NCBI GenBank assembly: GCA_002701385.1
Contig: NZVD01000068.1
Span: 29,631-68,776, forward strand
DNA from: Rhodopirellula sp.
Lineage (GTDB): Bacteria > Planctomycetota > Planctomycetia > Pirellulales > Pirellulaceae
Length of the DNA stretch: 39,146 nucleotides
Direction of reading: 5' to 3'
The first letter of the stretch is position 1; each line of letters starts with the position of its first letter. Under the pieces are notes generated by a model, which was not told the DNA's origin, made no database searches, and worked only from the letters and a program-made list of their open reading frames with translations. The translations under genes were made by a program, and so were the position numbers. Of the stretch, positions 26,606-34,341 are shown piece by piece.

Positions 26606-28204
26606 ATGAAAAAGCTTTCCCTTCTAATCGCTGTTTTGATGATTCCGAGCTTGATCCACGCCCAGGAATTACTGCCACCAGATACGTCGCTTCAAGACGC
26701 GGTGGATCACTATATTGACGCCGAGCAGGCGACCGGCAACATTAAGTCCGCCGAGCAAGTGGACGACTATGTGCTAATTCGTAGAACGATGCTCGACTTG
26801 GTAGGACGCATTCCCACGATTGCGGAGGTGCAGGCATATGTAGCGGATGAAGATCCGGAGAAACGAGTGAAGCTGGTAGACCGCTTGATGGCGCAACCGG
26901 AATTCACTGAACAATTAGCTTACGACCTGAACAATATTCTCGCTCCAGCTGGTAAGGCAGATCTCGAAGCATACCTAGCGGATGCTCTGGCTGCTAACAA
27001 AGGCTGGGACACCATGTTTGCCGATATGATTTACGGGAATTATGACGAAGAAATGCCTAAGCAGGCGATGCAGTTTGTCAATCTTCGCATCAACGACATT
27101 GATAACCTGACCAATGCAACGAGTGCTCTATTTTTTGGTGTGAATATCAGTTGTGCCAAATGCCATGATCACCCGCTAGTTTCCGAATGGACGCAGGCTC
27201 ATTTTTATGGCATGAAGTCGTTCTTTAACCGTTCGTTTTCGAATGGTGATTTTGTTGCCGAACGAGCTTATGGCGAAATTAAATACGCCACGACCAGTGG
27301 AGAACAACTGGATGCCAGATTAATGTTTCTTACCGGGAGTGTTATTGAGGAACCCGAGCCAGTGGTCTTGGATGACGAAGCCAAGAAAAAAGAGAAAGCT
27401 GATTTTGAGCAGTTAAAGAAAGATAAAAAACCAGCTCCTGCTCCGGAATTCAGTCGACGTGCCCAACTAATTGAAATAGCGTTGCGAGAAAATGATCGTG
27501 AATACTTCTCGAAGAATATCGTCAATCGGATGTGGCATCGAATCTTCGGTTTCGGGCTGGTCATGCCTCTAGATCAAATGCATCCCGAAAATCCACCAAG
27601 CCACCCAGACTTAATCGATTGGTTAGCTCGGGATACCTACACCAACGGATACAACATTCCTCGTCTCATTCGCGGAATGGTCTTGTCAAACACGTATAGC
27701 CAAAGCAGCCGATATGATGGTGAAAAGCGTCCTGCAAAGTTTTGGTTTGCTTCGGCCAGCGTTAAGCCCCTGTCTCCGCGACAATACGCGGCAGCGTTAG
27801 CGATTGCCGCCAGGAATCCGTCGCACTGGGAAGACGAAAATGAAGCTGAGAGTCGTATTCGAAACGAAGTGAATGCACATCGTGGATGGGCTAATAAATT
27901 CGCCGTTCCAAATGAAGAATTTCAGGTAAGTGTTGATGAGGCGTTATTATTTAGTAATGACAATGCTTTCAAAGACAAAATACGAGTGGCTAATGACCGA
28001 CTGGCCGGTGAATTAGCCAAATTGGAAACCAATGAAGCATTGGTGCAACGAGCCATCCAGGCCGTTTATTCCCGACTGGCAAGCGCCGAGGAAATCGAGG
28101 CAATATCAGCTTACCTCGAAGCACGAAGCGACCGCCGGGAAGATGCCATTTCACAGATTGTATGGGCATTAATGACCAGCAGTGAGCTTCGTTTTAACCA
28201 CTAA
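26606..28204 (+). CDS. Secreted DUF1549/DUF1553 domain protein
   Basis: Planctomycete-type secreted protein of unknown enzymatic role. The ATG at 26606 begins a signal peptide (MKKLSLLIAVLMIPSLIHAQ). The DUF1549 part spans about 25-230 and contains DYVLIRRTMLDLVGRIPT and SCAKCHDHP, a CxxCH motif (C183, C186, H187). The DUF1553 part spans about 290-530 with NRMWHRIFGFGLV and LLFSNDNAF. A Lys/Glu/Pro-rich stretch at about 245-285 separates them. At 532 aa it is shorter than many relatives, which often carry an N-terminal cytochrome domain; none is present here. It precedes a DUF1501 gene, the standard partner in planctomycetes. An upstream start at 26585 is possible but lacks a good ribosome binding site. 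Confidence 0.88.
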   Translation: MKKLSLLIAVLMIPSLIHAQELLPPDTSLQDAVDHYIDAEQATGNIKSAEQVDDYVLIRRTMLDLVGRIPTIAEVQAYVADEDPEKRVKLVDRLMAQPEFTEQLAYDLNNILAPAGKADLEAYLADALAANKGWDTMFADMIYGNYDEEMPKQAMQFVNLRINDIDNLTNATSALFFGVNISCAKCHDHPLVSEWTQAHFYGMKSFFNRSFSNGDFVAERAYGEIKYATTSGEQLDARLMFLTGSVIEEPEPVVLDDEAKKKEKADFEQLKKDKKPAPAPEFSRRAQLIEIALRENDREYFSKNIVNRMWHRIFGFGLVMPLDQMHPENPPSHPDLIDWLARDTYTNGYNIPRLIRGMVLSNTYSQSSRYDGEKRPAKFWFASASVKPLSPRQYAAALAIAARNPSHWEDENEAESRIRNEVNAHRGWANKFAVPNEEFQVSVDEALLFSNDNAFKDKIRVANDRLAGELAKLETNEALVQRAIQAVYSRLASAEEIEAISAYLEARSDRREDAISQIVWALMTSSELRFNH

Positions 28205-28207
28205 AAT

Positions 28208-28239
28208 TTAACCATTTTGCCAATTAGACAGTTAGACTA
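28208..28239 (+). repeat. Octanucleotide array C-left (4 units)
   Basis: TTAACCAT, TTTGCCAA, TTAGACAG, TTAGACTA in exact register. It begins 3 bp after the stop codon of the DUF1549/DUF1553 gene. Confidence 0.75.
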
Positions 28240-28345
28240 TTGTGTGCGTTTTGGGGCAGGGTATAAGTCTCAGAAACAGGGAGTTTGTCCTTCGTAGTCC
28301 TGAGGGCGAATTCGCATAGGCCGAACGGCCGAAGCTGGAAACCAG
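28240..28345. repeat. Core of intergenic element C (DUF1549-DUF1501 gap)
   Basis: Non-coding, GC-richer segment. AAACAGGGAGTTTGTCC (28274-28290) and CGTAGTCC (28293-28300) match core B closely. ATAGGCCGAACGGCCGAAGC (from 28316) matches core D (ATAGGCCGGATGCCCGAAGC) and the end of core B. The CGGCC/GGCCG pair inside it can form a small hairpin. Confidence 0.7.
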
Positions 28346-28377
28346 ATAGACAATTTGCCGATTGAATAATTGGTGGA
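28346..28377 (+). repeat. Octanucleotide array C-right (4 units)
   Basis: ATAGACAA, TTTGCCGA, TTGAATAA, TTGGTGGA in 8-nt register. More degenerate than the other arrays, so the call rests on position and spacing. Confidence 0.5.
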
Positions 28378-28443
28378 TTATTGAGAAATAATACCGGTAG
28401 AGGTTTGGTGCTTTTACCTTTGAATAATAAGACTGGAGTAAAT

Positions 28444-29715
28444 ATGTCCGTGAATCCTGGTCGCCGACGATTTTTAGGCGGAGCTGCCGCAGCAGGTGTT
28501 GCTGCGAGTTCCATGAATATGGATATTCTCAAAGCCGAATCCTTATCCAATGAACTAAAGAAAAATGGGAAACGAGTTTTGCTTTTGTGGCTGGCCGGTG
28601 GTGCAAGTCAATTAGAAACATGGGATCCCAAGCCCGGACGATTGACCGGTGGGCCCTATCAGGCCATACAGACTTCTTTGCCTGGTGTGCAGATTTCTGA
28701 ATTAATGCCGAAGATGGCGACTCGTCTACATAACACCGCTCTCATCCGCTCGCTCAACACGCAGATCGGTGACCACGGCGGCGGAGCTCGTTTAATGCAT
28801 TTGGGGCGTCGTGACGAACCGAATCTGAAATATCCGGATATGGGCAGTGTACTCGCCAGAGAACTTGGTCGCCCGGATTTGCAAGTGCCGGACTATGTGT
28901 CTTTCTATACAGCTACAGAAGGTCGAGGAAATGCCGTTGGGCAGCCAGGGTTCCTTGGCGCTCGATATGCTCCGATGTTTCTAACCACCGATAACAAACC
29001 GGCTCATCTAAGTCGGCTGGAAGACATTACTGATCTCGATCACAAAGAACGTGCTGATTTGCGTCAGCTACTCAGCAACCGCTTTGCGAAAGGACGAGTT
29101 TCCGAATCGCTCGGTAGTCACAACGTAGCGTACGGCCGAGTTCGTGGGTTGATGAGCAGTGAAAAGCTGTTCGATTTGTCGGATGAACCTCAGAAGATCA
29201 AAGACCGCTATGGTAACAGCCTGTTCGCTCAGCAAGCCATGGTGGCTCGACGTCTTGTAGAAGCTGGAACGCCATTTGTAAAAGTAGCCCGTGCCTGGTG
29301 GGACAGCCATGGTCAAAACTTTGAGACGCACCTCGAACTAGTGACCGAATTAGACCATGTCATGTCGACACTTCTGGATGATCTGGAAGAACGCGGATTG
29401 CTGGAAGACACACTCGTAATCACGCTCGCCGAATTTGGTCGCACTCCGACGATTAATGCCAGCCTGGGACGAGATCACTTTGCCCGTGCCTGGAGTGCTT
29501 CATTGACCGGTTGCGGAATCAAAGGCGGTACCGTGTTTGGTGCCACCGACGAAGATGGACAGCATGTCAAAGATAACGAAATTGGAGCGGCAGAATTGTT
29601 TGCCACGATCTACAAGGCTGTGGGGATTGATCCTCATCACGAGTATTTTGTTGGCTCACGCCCCATTCCATTGGTTGATCCCGGAACGCACGCGATCGAC
29701 GAAGTGCTAGCGTAG
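28444..29715 (+). CDS. Tat-exported DUF1501 protein
   Basis: DUF1501 proteins belong to the alkaline phosphatase/sulfatase-like fold group and are expanded in planctomycetes; their substrates are unknown. The ATG at 28444 has a GGAG site 8 bp upstream and starts a twin-arginine leader (NPGRRRFLGGAAAAGVAASS). Family segments are visible: LLWLAGGASQLETWDPKPG near the mature N-terminus, SLNTQIGDHGGGARLMHLG, and TLVITLAEFGRTPTINASLGRDHF near the C-terminus. The 423 aa length is normal. It follows the DUF1549 gene across intergenic element C, and the pair probably functions together outside the cytoplasmic membrane. An earlier TTG start at 28381 would put residues before the Tat motif and is rejected. 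Confidence 0.92.
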   Translation: MSVNPGRRRFLGGAAAAGVAASSMNMDILKAESLSNELKKNGKRVLLLWLAGGASQLETWDPKPGRLTGGPYQAIQTSLPGVQISELMPKMATRLHNTALIRSLNTQIGDHGGGARLMHLGRRDEPNLKYPDMGSVLARELGRPDLQVPDYVSFYTATEGRGNAVGQPGFLGARYAPMFLTTDNKPAHLSRLEDITDLDHKERADLRQLLSNRFAKGRVSESLGSHNVAYGRVRGLMSSEKLFDLSDEPQKIKDRYGNSLFAQQAMVARRLVEAGTPFVKVARAWWDSHGQNFETHLELVTELDHVMSTLLDDLEERGLLEDTLVITLAEFGRTPTINASLGRDHFARAWSASLTGCGIKGGTVFGATDEDGQHVKDNEIGAAELFATIYKAVGIDPHHEYFVGSRPIPLVDPGTHAIDEVLA

Positions 29716-29792
29716 TACTTCAGATGTGTATGCATCCGTGAACCTTCCAAAGCTAATTCAAATCCAACCCAATTCGACAGGTTTTTAATAAG

Positions 29793-30821
29793 ATGTTTCA
29801 GGCAGATCCTCAAAACTTTCGTGAACTTAAAACGACAACACGCCCTGATATCATGTTGCGAATGGTTCGTAATGAAGATTCAGGTGAAATTTATGTTGGT
29901 AGTTCAGATGCGAATGTCTACCGAGTCGACCCAATGGCCGAAACGCCGGAATTCCTCCCCTTTCAAGGGCATACCTCTTATGTAATGGGGTTGGTGGATA
30001 CCGGCAAGATGATTGTTTCCGGTAGTTATGACAAGAGCCTGATATGGTGGAACAAGGAAACTCAGGAGCAGGTTCGTCGTGTCGAATTAGCTCATGACCG
30101 CTGGGTGCGAAACCTGACCATTACTCCGGATAAAAAGCATGTCCTCAGTGTTTCAGATGACATGGTCTGTAAAGTCTGGGATGCGGAGAGTGGGGATCTG
30201 GTTCGTGAACTGAAATCCCATGTTAAAGTCACCGAGCACGGCTTTCCTAACATGCTTTATGCGGCAGCCGTATCTCCTGACGGTAAGCTAATTGCCACAG
30301 TAGACAGAATTGCCAAGATTAAAATCTGGGATTTCGCTACGGGTGAAGAATTGAAAGAACTGGAAGCTCCGAAATGCTATACATGGGACTCCAAAGCCCG
30401 AATTCATGCAATCGGTGGAATTCGAAGTGTCGCATTTTCTCCAGATGGCACTCAGCTTGCCGTGGGAGGCATTGGTCAGATCGGTAACGTCGATCATCTA
30501 GGTGCTGCAGGGCGAGTGGAATTGTTTGATGTCGCTTCTGGTGAAAAACTGCATATGTTTGAAGGCGATGACAAGCACAAAGGTCTTGTCGAACAGATCG
30601 TATTCCATCCTTCCGGAAAGTGGATTATGGCCGTTGGTGGAGATCACGGTGGTTGGATCCAGTTTATGGATCTAGATAAGAAGGAAGTGATCAAACAGGT
30701 TAAAGCGCCAATGCATGTCCATCAGATTGCAGTGACTTCTGATTTTAGTATGGCTTATGGTGCCGGTCACAACCGCTTGGCCGTCTGGTCCTTTGTGCCA
30801 GAAGAAAAGACCGAAGGCTAA
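29793..30821 (+). CDS. WD40 repeat protein
   Basis: A 342-aa protein built of WD40 repeats, predicted to fold as a beta-propeller and act as a protein-binding scaffold. Repeats are seen at, for example, GHTSYVMGLV...SLIWWNKET, HDRWVRNLTIT...CKVWDAESG, AAAVSPDGKLIAT...IKIWDFATG, and VAFSPDGTQLAV...VELFDVASG. No signal peptide is visible, so it may be cytoplasmic, unlike the two upstream exported proteins. An AGG-type site lies about 14 nt before the ATG. WD40 genes commonly follow DUF1549/DUF1501 pairs in planctomycetes, so operon membership is likely. Its stop codon TAA lies within a CTAAACAT octamer at the edge of element D. Confidence 0.88.
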   Translation: MFQADPQNFRELKTTTRPDIMLRMVRNEDSGEIYVGSSDANVYRVDPMAETPEFLPFQGHTSYVMGLVDTGKMIVSGSYDKSLIWWNKETQEQVRRVELAHDRWVRNLTITPDKKHVLSVSDDMVCKVWDAESGDLVRELKSHVKVTEHGFPNMLYAAAVSPDGKLIATVDRIAKIKIWDFATGEELKELEAPKCYTWDSKARIHAIGGIRSVAFSPDGTQLAVGGIGQIGNVDHLGAAGRVELFDVASGEKLHMFEGDDKHKGLVEQIVFHPSGKWIMAVGGDHGGWIQFMDLDKKEVIKQVKAPMHVHQIAVTSDFSMAYGAGHNRLAVWSFVPEEKTEG

Positions 30822-30857
30822 ACATTTAGCCAGTTGGCCAATTAGATAGTTGGACCC
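30818..30857 (+). repeat. Octanucleotide array D-left (5 units)
   Basis: CTAAACAT, TTAGCCAG, TTGGCCAA, TTAGATAG, TTGGACCC in exact register. The first, degenerate unit contains the TAA stop of the WD40 gene. Confidence 0.75.
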
Positions 30858-30890
30858 GACTTCGCTCTGCGGTCTACGACCGGCAAACTC

Positions 30891-30914
30891 GAGGCCAGTT
30901 AGCCAATTGGCAAG
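30891..30914 (+). repeat. Octanucleotide array D-middle (3 units)
   Basis: GAGGCCAG, TTAGCCAA, TTGGCAAG in exact register. It is followed by CC, so that TTGGCAAGCC matches the end of array B-left at 22779-22788 exactly. Confidence 0.7.
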
Positions 30915-31023
30915 CCGGGGTTTCAGCGTAATTGAGCTCGTCCGTTCCACCTTCGCCTTTCGGGATTGAGCGGATAAACTCCGTCCGAATGACGAAGTCG
31001 GATAGGCCGGATGCCCGAAGCTG
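30915..31023. repeat. Core of intergenic element D (WD40-SDR convergent gap)
   Basis: Non-coding. From TTGGCAAGCC at 30907 to GATAAACTC at 30973 the distance is 66 bp, identical to that in element B (22779 to 22845). Both share a CCGTTCCACCTT block in between. The end, ATAGGCCGGATGCCCGAAGC, matches element C. A further 33 bp between arrays D-left and D-middle (30858-30890) have no clear match elsewhere in the window. Confidence 0.7.
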
Positions 31024-31055
31024 TTAATGCTTTAACCAATTCACCATTTAGCCGC
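31024..31055 (+). repeat. Octanucleotide array D-right (4 units)
   Basis: TTAATGCT, TTAACCAA, TTCACCAT, TTAGCCGC in exact register. The last unit provides the TAA stop codon (read on the minus strand) of the SDR gene. Confidence 0.75.
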
Positions 31056-31788
31056 GGCCGACGTATAACTGCTGATGAGGTAGGACGACGGCGTCTAGTA
31101 TTTCCACATGCTGGGGCAATGTGGCCATCAGTAAAGCCACTTCCGCTAGTTCGTGCACGGACATCATTGGCTCCTGATCCTCGACCGCTGCACTGGCTTG
31201 GCGGCGTTCAGTTGCGATGTTACCTGGGTGGAGGCCACAGCAGGTGATGTTATGTTCGCGACCTTCTAGAGCAGTGACATGAGTGAGTCCTTGAATTCCG
31301 AATTTGGAAGTCGAGTACGGAGCAGAGCCCGGACGAACTCGCGTTGCAGAGATCGAACCAACATTGATAATGCGCCCATTGTTTTGAGGCTTCATGATTT
31401 GCATTGCGAGTTTCGTGCACATAAATGGGCCACGGAGGTTGGTGTTGATGACGTGGTCCCAGTCTTCGAGTGAGAGTTGATCGATCGGGCCACCATTAAA
31501 CGCACCAGCGTTGTTGACCAACAGATCCATGTAGTCAAAGTTGGCTTTGAACTTTTCGAACATTGCATCGACACTGTCGCTACATCCAATGTCACCGGCA
31601 TGCGTCACAATCTTCAGATCGTGTTCAGCTGCTTCACGGGCCTCCTCGGCCATCCGGTCTAAATCATCCTGATTGCGTGATGAAATTAATAGATCGCATC
31701 CTTCTTTGACGAAGGCAAGAACAATACCTCGCCCAATACCTTTGCTTCCGCCTGTGATCAGAGCTGTTTTTCCTGAAAGTTTACCCAT
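31048..31788 (-). CDS. Short-chain dehydrogenase/reductase (FabG-like)
   Basis: NAD(P)-dependent oxidoreductase of the classical SDR family, 246 aa, cytoplasmic. The cofactor motif TGGSKGIG is at residues 12-19, NNAG at 92-95, and the catalytic triad is S145, Y158 and K162 (YSTSK). It resembles 3-oxoacyl-ACP reductases, but it is not near other fatty-acid synthesis genes and its C-terminus (about 185-246) is not typical enough to name it fabG. The substrate is therefore open. It is convergent with the WD40 gene and divergent from the Gly/Met-rich lipoprotein gene. The stop codon lies in an octamer repeat unit. Confidence 0.9.
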   Translation of the reverse strand: MGKLSGKTALITGGSKGIGRGIVLAFVKEGCDLLISSRNQDDLDRMAEEAREAAEHDLKIVTHAGDIGCSDSVDAMFEKFKANFDYMDLLVNNAGAFNGGPIDQLSLEDWDHVINTNLRGPFMCTKLAMQIMKPQNNGRIINVGSISATRVRPGSAPYSTSKFGIQGLTHVTALEGREHNITCCGLHPGNIATERRQASAAVEDQEPMMSVHELAEVALLMATLPQHVEILDAVVLPHQQLYVGRG

Positions 31789-32063
31789 GGTGATGTGAAT
31801 CTCGTATTTGGTTCGTCATTCTTTAGTTTCTTCGTTAAGACTGAATCTAACGTATTGTCAGACGCTTGAATACAATTGACTGACACATAGATGACACGTT
31901 TTTTGCCTGTATAGCCGACATAATCAGTTTATTCATAAGCCGGTATTTATTAATAACTCGACAGTTGCGAATCTCGGTGCAATAATATTTTGATTGCTCA
32001 TTACCTTTTCTAACAACGCTCGGCAAGTTCCAAATTATGTCTTATCGAATCAGGTATTCGCAT

Positions 32064-34226
32064 ATGCGTACAACAGCGTGTCTCTTCTCTTTACTAACGA
32101 TCTTTGCACTGGGCTGTGGTGACGACGATGGTGGCGGCGCGTCGAATAGTGATGCCGGTGGCGAAGTGGCTGCGAATACCGGAAATGCAAATGGTGGAGA
32201 TTCCTCGGGTGGAGCCGGTATGGGCGGCGACATGAGCGAGATGATGGGCGGCATGTCCGACCCCGGAGCCGGCGGTGGTGACGGTATGGGCATGGGGGGG
32301 CCTGGTATGGGCGGCGATATGAGCGAGATGATGGGCGGTATGACCGATCCTGGCGCCGAAGGTGGCGAGGGTATGGGCATGGGCGGTCCTGGCATGGGTG
32401 ACATGAGCGAGATGATGGGCGGCATGACGGACCCCGGTGCCGAAGGTGGTGAAGGTAACGGCCTTGGTGACTACGGCCAGATGGCAGGCATGGACCCCGG
32501 TGGTGAAGGCGGGGAAGGTGATGCCATGGGAGGCTATGGCGAAATGGCTGGTATGGGCGGATTTGGTGCAGGGATGGATCCTGGCGGCGAAGGAAGCGGC
32601 ATGGGTGACATGGCCGGGATGGGCGGTATGGGAGATATGGCCGGCATGGGAGGTAGTCAGGGACCCGCTCCTAAAACACTCGCCGAGCTGGCAAACGTTT
32701 CCTATAAGCAAGGTAAAGATAAACAGGCAATCGACTTGATCTATGCGGCGGCCATCGCAGATGAAACACCGGATAATATTTTGGCTCGTTATCGTTGGAT
32801 CCCCGGCGCTAAGCGTCCAGGGTTGGCTGTTCGCTTTGGCTTAGCTGTCAACGTCAAGACAACTCCTCGTGACTACAAAGGGGATGCCAAACCGATTGGA
32901 ACCGAGCAAAATCTGACACCTGGCCGAGGCAATAACAACGGTAATCAAGGCTTTGGTGATGGAGGTTTCGGTGCAGGCCCCGGCGGCCCTGGAGGCATGG
33001 GAGACATGTCCGGTATGGGAGATATGGCAGGTATGGGCGGCATGGGAATGGGTTCCCAGGGTGGCGGAGTCCCCGAAGAACTGAAGAAATACACAGGTGA
33101 TTTAGGTGAAGAGATTGCCAAAGCTTTGAAAAAACGCGTTACAGAGGGGCACTTTGGCACGGTGTTGCAAGTGGCAGCCTCAAAATCTTCGTCCGGCGGC
33201 GGAGGCGCTATGGGCGGCATGGGCGCAGGTATGGGCGGCATGGGCGCAGGTATGGGACCCGGAATGGGTGATCCTGGCATGGGAGATCCTGGCATGGGAG
33301 ATCCCGGAATGGGAGGTGGCATGGGAATGGGCGGCGGTGGCGGTTCAGGAAATGTCGCTCCCGGCATCATCATGTTAGGGGAAGGTACGGTCGATCAAAT
33401 TTTAGAAACTGCAGTCGAAGAAGATTTGGATGCGGTCATCTACTTTGATGTATCAGTCGCCTTTATTCCCAAAAACGGACTCGTTCGTAACACAACTTAT
33501 GTCAGTGTTTATGATGTGAGCTCGGGACGTCAACTGAAAAAGTCTGTACCGCTGGTCAATACGATCCTGCAGACTGAACGTAAGCGAGCGAAAGATCAGA
33601 AAAAGCCAGATCCACTTTCGGAAAAAGTGAACGACTTTATGAAGACAGTGGATATGAATTACAAGATGGCAAAAATGCCTCAGAACTTAACCGCGGCGGT
33701 CGTTCAGCAGCACCGGCTGATTCCACTGGTCAATAGTAAGACGATTAGCCCGTTGAAAGCATTGGCGGAAATTGCCTTTTATTATCGCTACGACTTATGT
33801 CCTGAAGAGCATCGAAAGATCGCTTACGATTCGATCATCGGCCCTCAAATGTCGTCCCAATTGCTGGCAGGAAACTTCGAACAACGACTTTCCGCCGTTG
33901 ATGTTTTTCTTGACATCGAAACTTCGAAAACACTTCTTAAGGCCCCTCAGGCTGAAAATGGTGGAGCAGGAAGTCCGTTTGGAAATGAAGGACCCTTTCC
34001 GGGAGCTGAGCCTGGTGCTGGTGTCGGCGATGGAGCTGGTGCCGAAAGTGGATTTGTAGGGGCGGGTCCTATGGGTGATCCAGCGGCCGGAACCGAGGGC
34101 GGTGCCTTTCCAGGTGCAGGTGCTGGTGATAGTCCTATGGGAGATCCCGGAGCCGCGGGAGCGTTTCCCGGTGCAAATCCTATGGGAGATCCAGGAGCTG
34201 CCGGAGCCTTTCCTGGTGCGATGTAG
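32064..34226 (+). CDS. Gly/Met-rich repeat lipoprotein
   Basis: A 720-aa predicted lipoprotein of unknown function. The ATG at 32064 starts a signal peptide with lipobox ALGC (Cys18). Three low-complexity blocks alternate with ordered sequence. Block 1 contains a 29-residue repeat starting GMGGDMSEMMGGM at residues 52-80, 81-109 and 110-137 (the last 28 residues). Ordered segments lie at about 198-286, 336-379 and 428-620 (for example AELANVSYKQGKDKQAIDLIYAAA and LEKVNDFMKT-like helical stretches). Gly/Met/Asp/Pro blocks separate them, and the C-terminus repeats NPMGDPGAAGAFPGA-like units. Homologous ordered segments may exist in other planctomycetes. A surface or envelope location is likely; Met-rich tracts could bind metal or be flexible spacers, which is speculation. 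Confidence 0.8.
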   Translation: MRTTACLFSLLTIFALGCGDDDGGGASNSDAGGEVAANTGNANGGDSSGGAGMGGDMSEMMGGMSDPGAGGGDGMGMGGPGMGGDMSEMMGGMTDPGAEGGEGMGMGGPGMGDMSEMMGGMTDPGAEGGEGNGLGDYGQMAGMDPGGEGGEGDAMGGYGEMAGMGGFGAGMDPGGEGSGMGDMAGMGGMGDMAGMGGSQGPAPKTLAELANVSYKQGKDKQAIDLIYAAAIADETPDNILARYRWIPGAKRPGLAVRFGLAVNVKTTPRDYKGDAKPIGTEQNLTPGRGNNNGNQGFGDGGFGAGPGGPGGMGDMSGMGDMAGMGGMGMGSQGGGVPEELKKYTGDLGEEIAKALKKRVTEGHFGTVLQVAASKSSSGGGGAMGGMGAGMGGMGAGMGPGMGDPGMGDPGMGDPGMGGGMGMGGGGGSGNVAPGIIMLGEGTVDQILETAVEEDLDAVIYFDVSVAFIPKNGLVRNTTYVSVYDVSSGRQLKKSVPLVNTILQTERKRAKDQKKPDPLSEKVNDFMKTVDMNYKMAKMPQNLTAAVVQQHRLIPLVNSKTISPLKALAEIAFYYRYDLCPEEHRKIAYDSIIGPQMSSQLLAGNFEQRLSAVDVFLDIETSKTLLKAPQAENGGAGSPFGNEGPFPGAEPGAGVGDGAGAESGFVGAGPMGDPAAGTEGGAFPGAGAGDSPMGDPGAAGAFPGANPMGDPGAAGAFPGAM
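32217..32474 (+). repeat. Three tandem 87/87/84-bp coding repeats
   Basis: Copies at 32217-32303, 32304-32390 and 32391-32474 encode the GMGGDMSEMMGG-type unit. The third copy lacks one Gly codon and diverges at its end. Synonymous differences between copies (for example ggcggcgac and ggcggcgat) show they are not a fresh duplication. Confidence 0.85.
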
Positions 34227-34265
34227 TTAGATTGCTTCTAATATCTTGAAGTAGCCTTAAGAAGT

Positions 34266-34318
34266 AGAGCCCAGAAGCCTCAAGAAAATCCTCTTATCGG
34301 AACGCTTCAATGGGCTCT
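34266..34318. terminator. Possible bidirectional terminator between convergent genes
   Basis: AGAGCCCA+GAAGC (34266-34278) pairs with GCTTC+TGGGCTCT (34304-34318) with a 2-nt bulge, in the 115-bp gap between the Gly/Met-rich lipoprotein gene and the convergent permease gene. The loop is long (25 nt) and no T-tract follows on either strand, so factor-independent termination is doubtful. Confidence 0.3.
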
Positions 34319-34341
34319 GTTCCACCGCCCAATCGACGCTC

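Noticed and set aside
31856-31885. TGTCAG/CTGACA inverted repeat between the SDR and lipoprotein genes
   Set aside because: Six-bp arms 18 nt apart in AT-rich DNA are expected by chance; no convincing promoter next to it.
32042-33373. Long minus-strand open frames opposite the Gly/Met-rich lipoprotein (32042-32425, 32094-32711, 32945-33373)
   Set aside because: They are complements of low-complexity Gly/Met codons, giving Pro/His/Ile-rich translations with no ribosome binding sites or domains.
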